This document shows positions 63,346 through 64,000 of a stretch of DNA of 64,000 nucleotides, one piece after another. Where the stretch lies: positions 744,001-808,000 of the forward strand of contig CAVUYE010000001.1 in the NCBI GenBank assembly GCA_963745665.1, read 5' to 3'. The translations under genes and the position numbers were made by a program. The notes beneath the pieces were generated by a model, which saw only the letters and a list, made by a program, of their open reading frames with translations, made no database searches and was not told the DNA's origin. Position 1 is the stretch's first letter, and every line of letters starts with the position of its first letter. Origin of the DNA: Bog-473 sp963745665. Its GTDB lineage: Bacteria; Actinomycetota; Acidimicrobiia; Acidimicrobiales; RAAP-2.

Positions 63346-64000
63346 ATGAATCGTCTTACAACAGGAAGCGAAGCTCGGGCTGCATCGTGGTTCTGGGCTT
63401 CAGTCTTTCTCACGGGTGGAGCAATCGCTGCGTGTGTCGTTCTCGCTCCGAAGTCGGGAGGCTCCCCTGATGAAGGTCTGGCGTGGCTGCTCTTTCTGGG
63501 TTCATCCGTCCACGTCGCCTCGACTGGCTGGTTGTTCACGAACCCAGCTCTTCGCAGCTTCGCCTGGGGGCGCCGCGGCCGCTACGTGTGGGCTCCCGTC
63601 GGACTCGTAGCGGCCGGGATTCTTCTCTCCGCCACGGTGAGCCCACGCACCATGGCGTGGGCGGTGCTTCTTCTCCTGGCTTGGCAACTCCATCATTTCC
63701 AGAAGCAGAACCTGGGTCAGGTGGCCCTGGTCGGAGCGTCACTGGGCCTCGGATCGCTGCGACGTGGCGAACGCACAGCGATCTGCACGACGGGAGCAGC
63801 GGGAGTCGGGGGAGTCTGCGCACATCCTGCACTTCTCCAACTGAATGTTCGGCCACCGCTCGGCGGGAACTTCGCGCTCTTGGCGACTGCGCTCCTTGTC
63901 GTCGGGGTCGCTCGTGGAATTCTGGCGTTGACCAAGCGGCCGAGGTCCGACCGGCCTCCGAAGTTCTGCGTGATGTACACGTTGGCGCTCCTCTTTCCGC
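63346..64000 (+). CDS. Polytopic membrane protein, partial at the right edge
   Basis: An open frame from ATG 63346 runs off the window with no stop, giving at least 218 residues. It has five or more hydrophobic segments. The motif 'LAWQLHHFQKQNLGQVAL', with a His-His pair, lies in one helix near residue 115 and might bind a metal, heme or carotenoid. I know no family with confidence. It follows the small membrane protein on the same strand. Confidence 0.7.
   Translation, partial: MNRLTTGSEARAASWFWASVFLTGGAIAACVVLAPKSGGSPDEGLAWLLFLGSSVHVASTGWLFTNPALRSFAWGRRGRYVWAPVGLVAAGILLSATVSPRTMAWAVLLLLAWQLHHFQKQNLGQVALVGASLGLGSLRRGERTAICTTGAAGVGGVCAHPALLQLNVRPPLGGNFALLATALLVVGVARGILALTKRPRSDRPPKFCVMYTLALLFP

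Overview
The window is high-GC, densely packed DNA, most likely from an actinobacterium and plausibly from the Acidimicrobiia or a neighbouring class. The strongest sign is the left end. It carries inositol-3-phosphate synthase and a PadR regulator on the minus strand, a DUF5318 protein, then rpsF-ssb-rpsR-rplI-dnaB, the same neighbourhood known from Mycobacterium tuberculosis. An F420/FMN-type luciferase-like oxidoreductase, a wax-ester/diacylglycerol acyltransferase, LigD-type repair enzymes and leaderless promoters fit the same assignment.

Layout. 1-7.8 kb is a core block (inositol phosphate synthesis, pantothenate synthesis, ribosomal proteins S6, S18 and L9, SSB and DnaB helicase). 8-13 kb holds a lower-GC acetyltransferase and then a tightly coupled five-gene operon. 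That operon encodes a MauD-like thioredoxin, an unknown protein, a MauE-like membrane protein, a Tat-exported cysteine-rich protein resembling the methylamine dehydrogenase light chain fused to six 42-residue repeats, and a CcdA/MauF-like membrane protein. It is the best candidate here for an undescribed system. 13-20 kb carries an amidohydrolase, a class II aldolase, a repair operon (LigD-type polymerase, PHP phosphoesterase, ATP-dependent ligase) and an IS256-family element that splits a small gene. 20-28 kb has PIG-L deacetylase, an MFS exporter, short-chain dehydrogenase, peroxiredoxin, an orphan response regulator, F420/FMN-type oxidase, DUF2505, WS/DGAT and patatin genes.

28-32 kb is an ABC exporter coupled to a two-component system. 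32-39 kb is an unusual branched-chain-amino-acid-type transporter made of a LivH-LivM fusion, an MFS-LivF-LivG fusion and a membrane-anchored binding protein. 39-43 kb is a LolD/FtsX-type exporter. 43-64 kb is a catabolic and accessory region: TauD dioxygenase, a lipoprotein, a diguanylate cyclase, a Tat lipoprotein amidohydrolase, alpha-galactosidase, aldo/keto reductase, acyl-CoA synthetase, a glycosyltransferase, oxidoreductases, Maf, a COQ4-like protein and small membrane proteins at the right edge.

Two window-wide patterns matter when using these coordinates. First, at least eight genes or gene remnants carry a frameshift, and every one is explained by a single extra base, which points to insertion errors in the assembly rather than real gene decay. 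Second, many genes that start a transcription unit have a TANNNT-like -10 hexamer 6-7 bases before the start codon, so leaderless transcripts appear common. All calls rest on reading the sequence and family knowledge; no database search was run.
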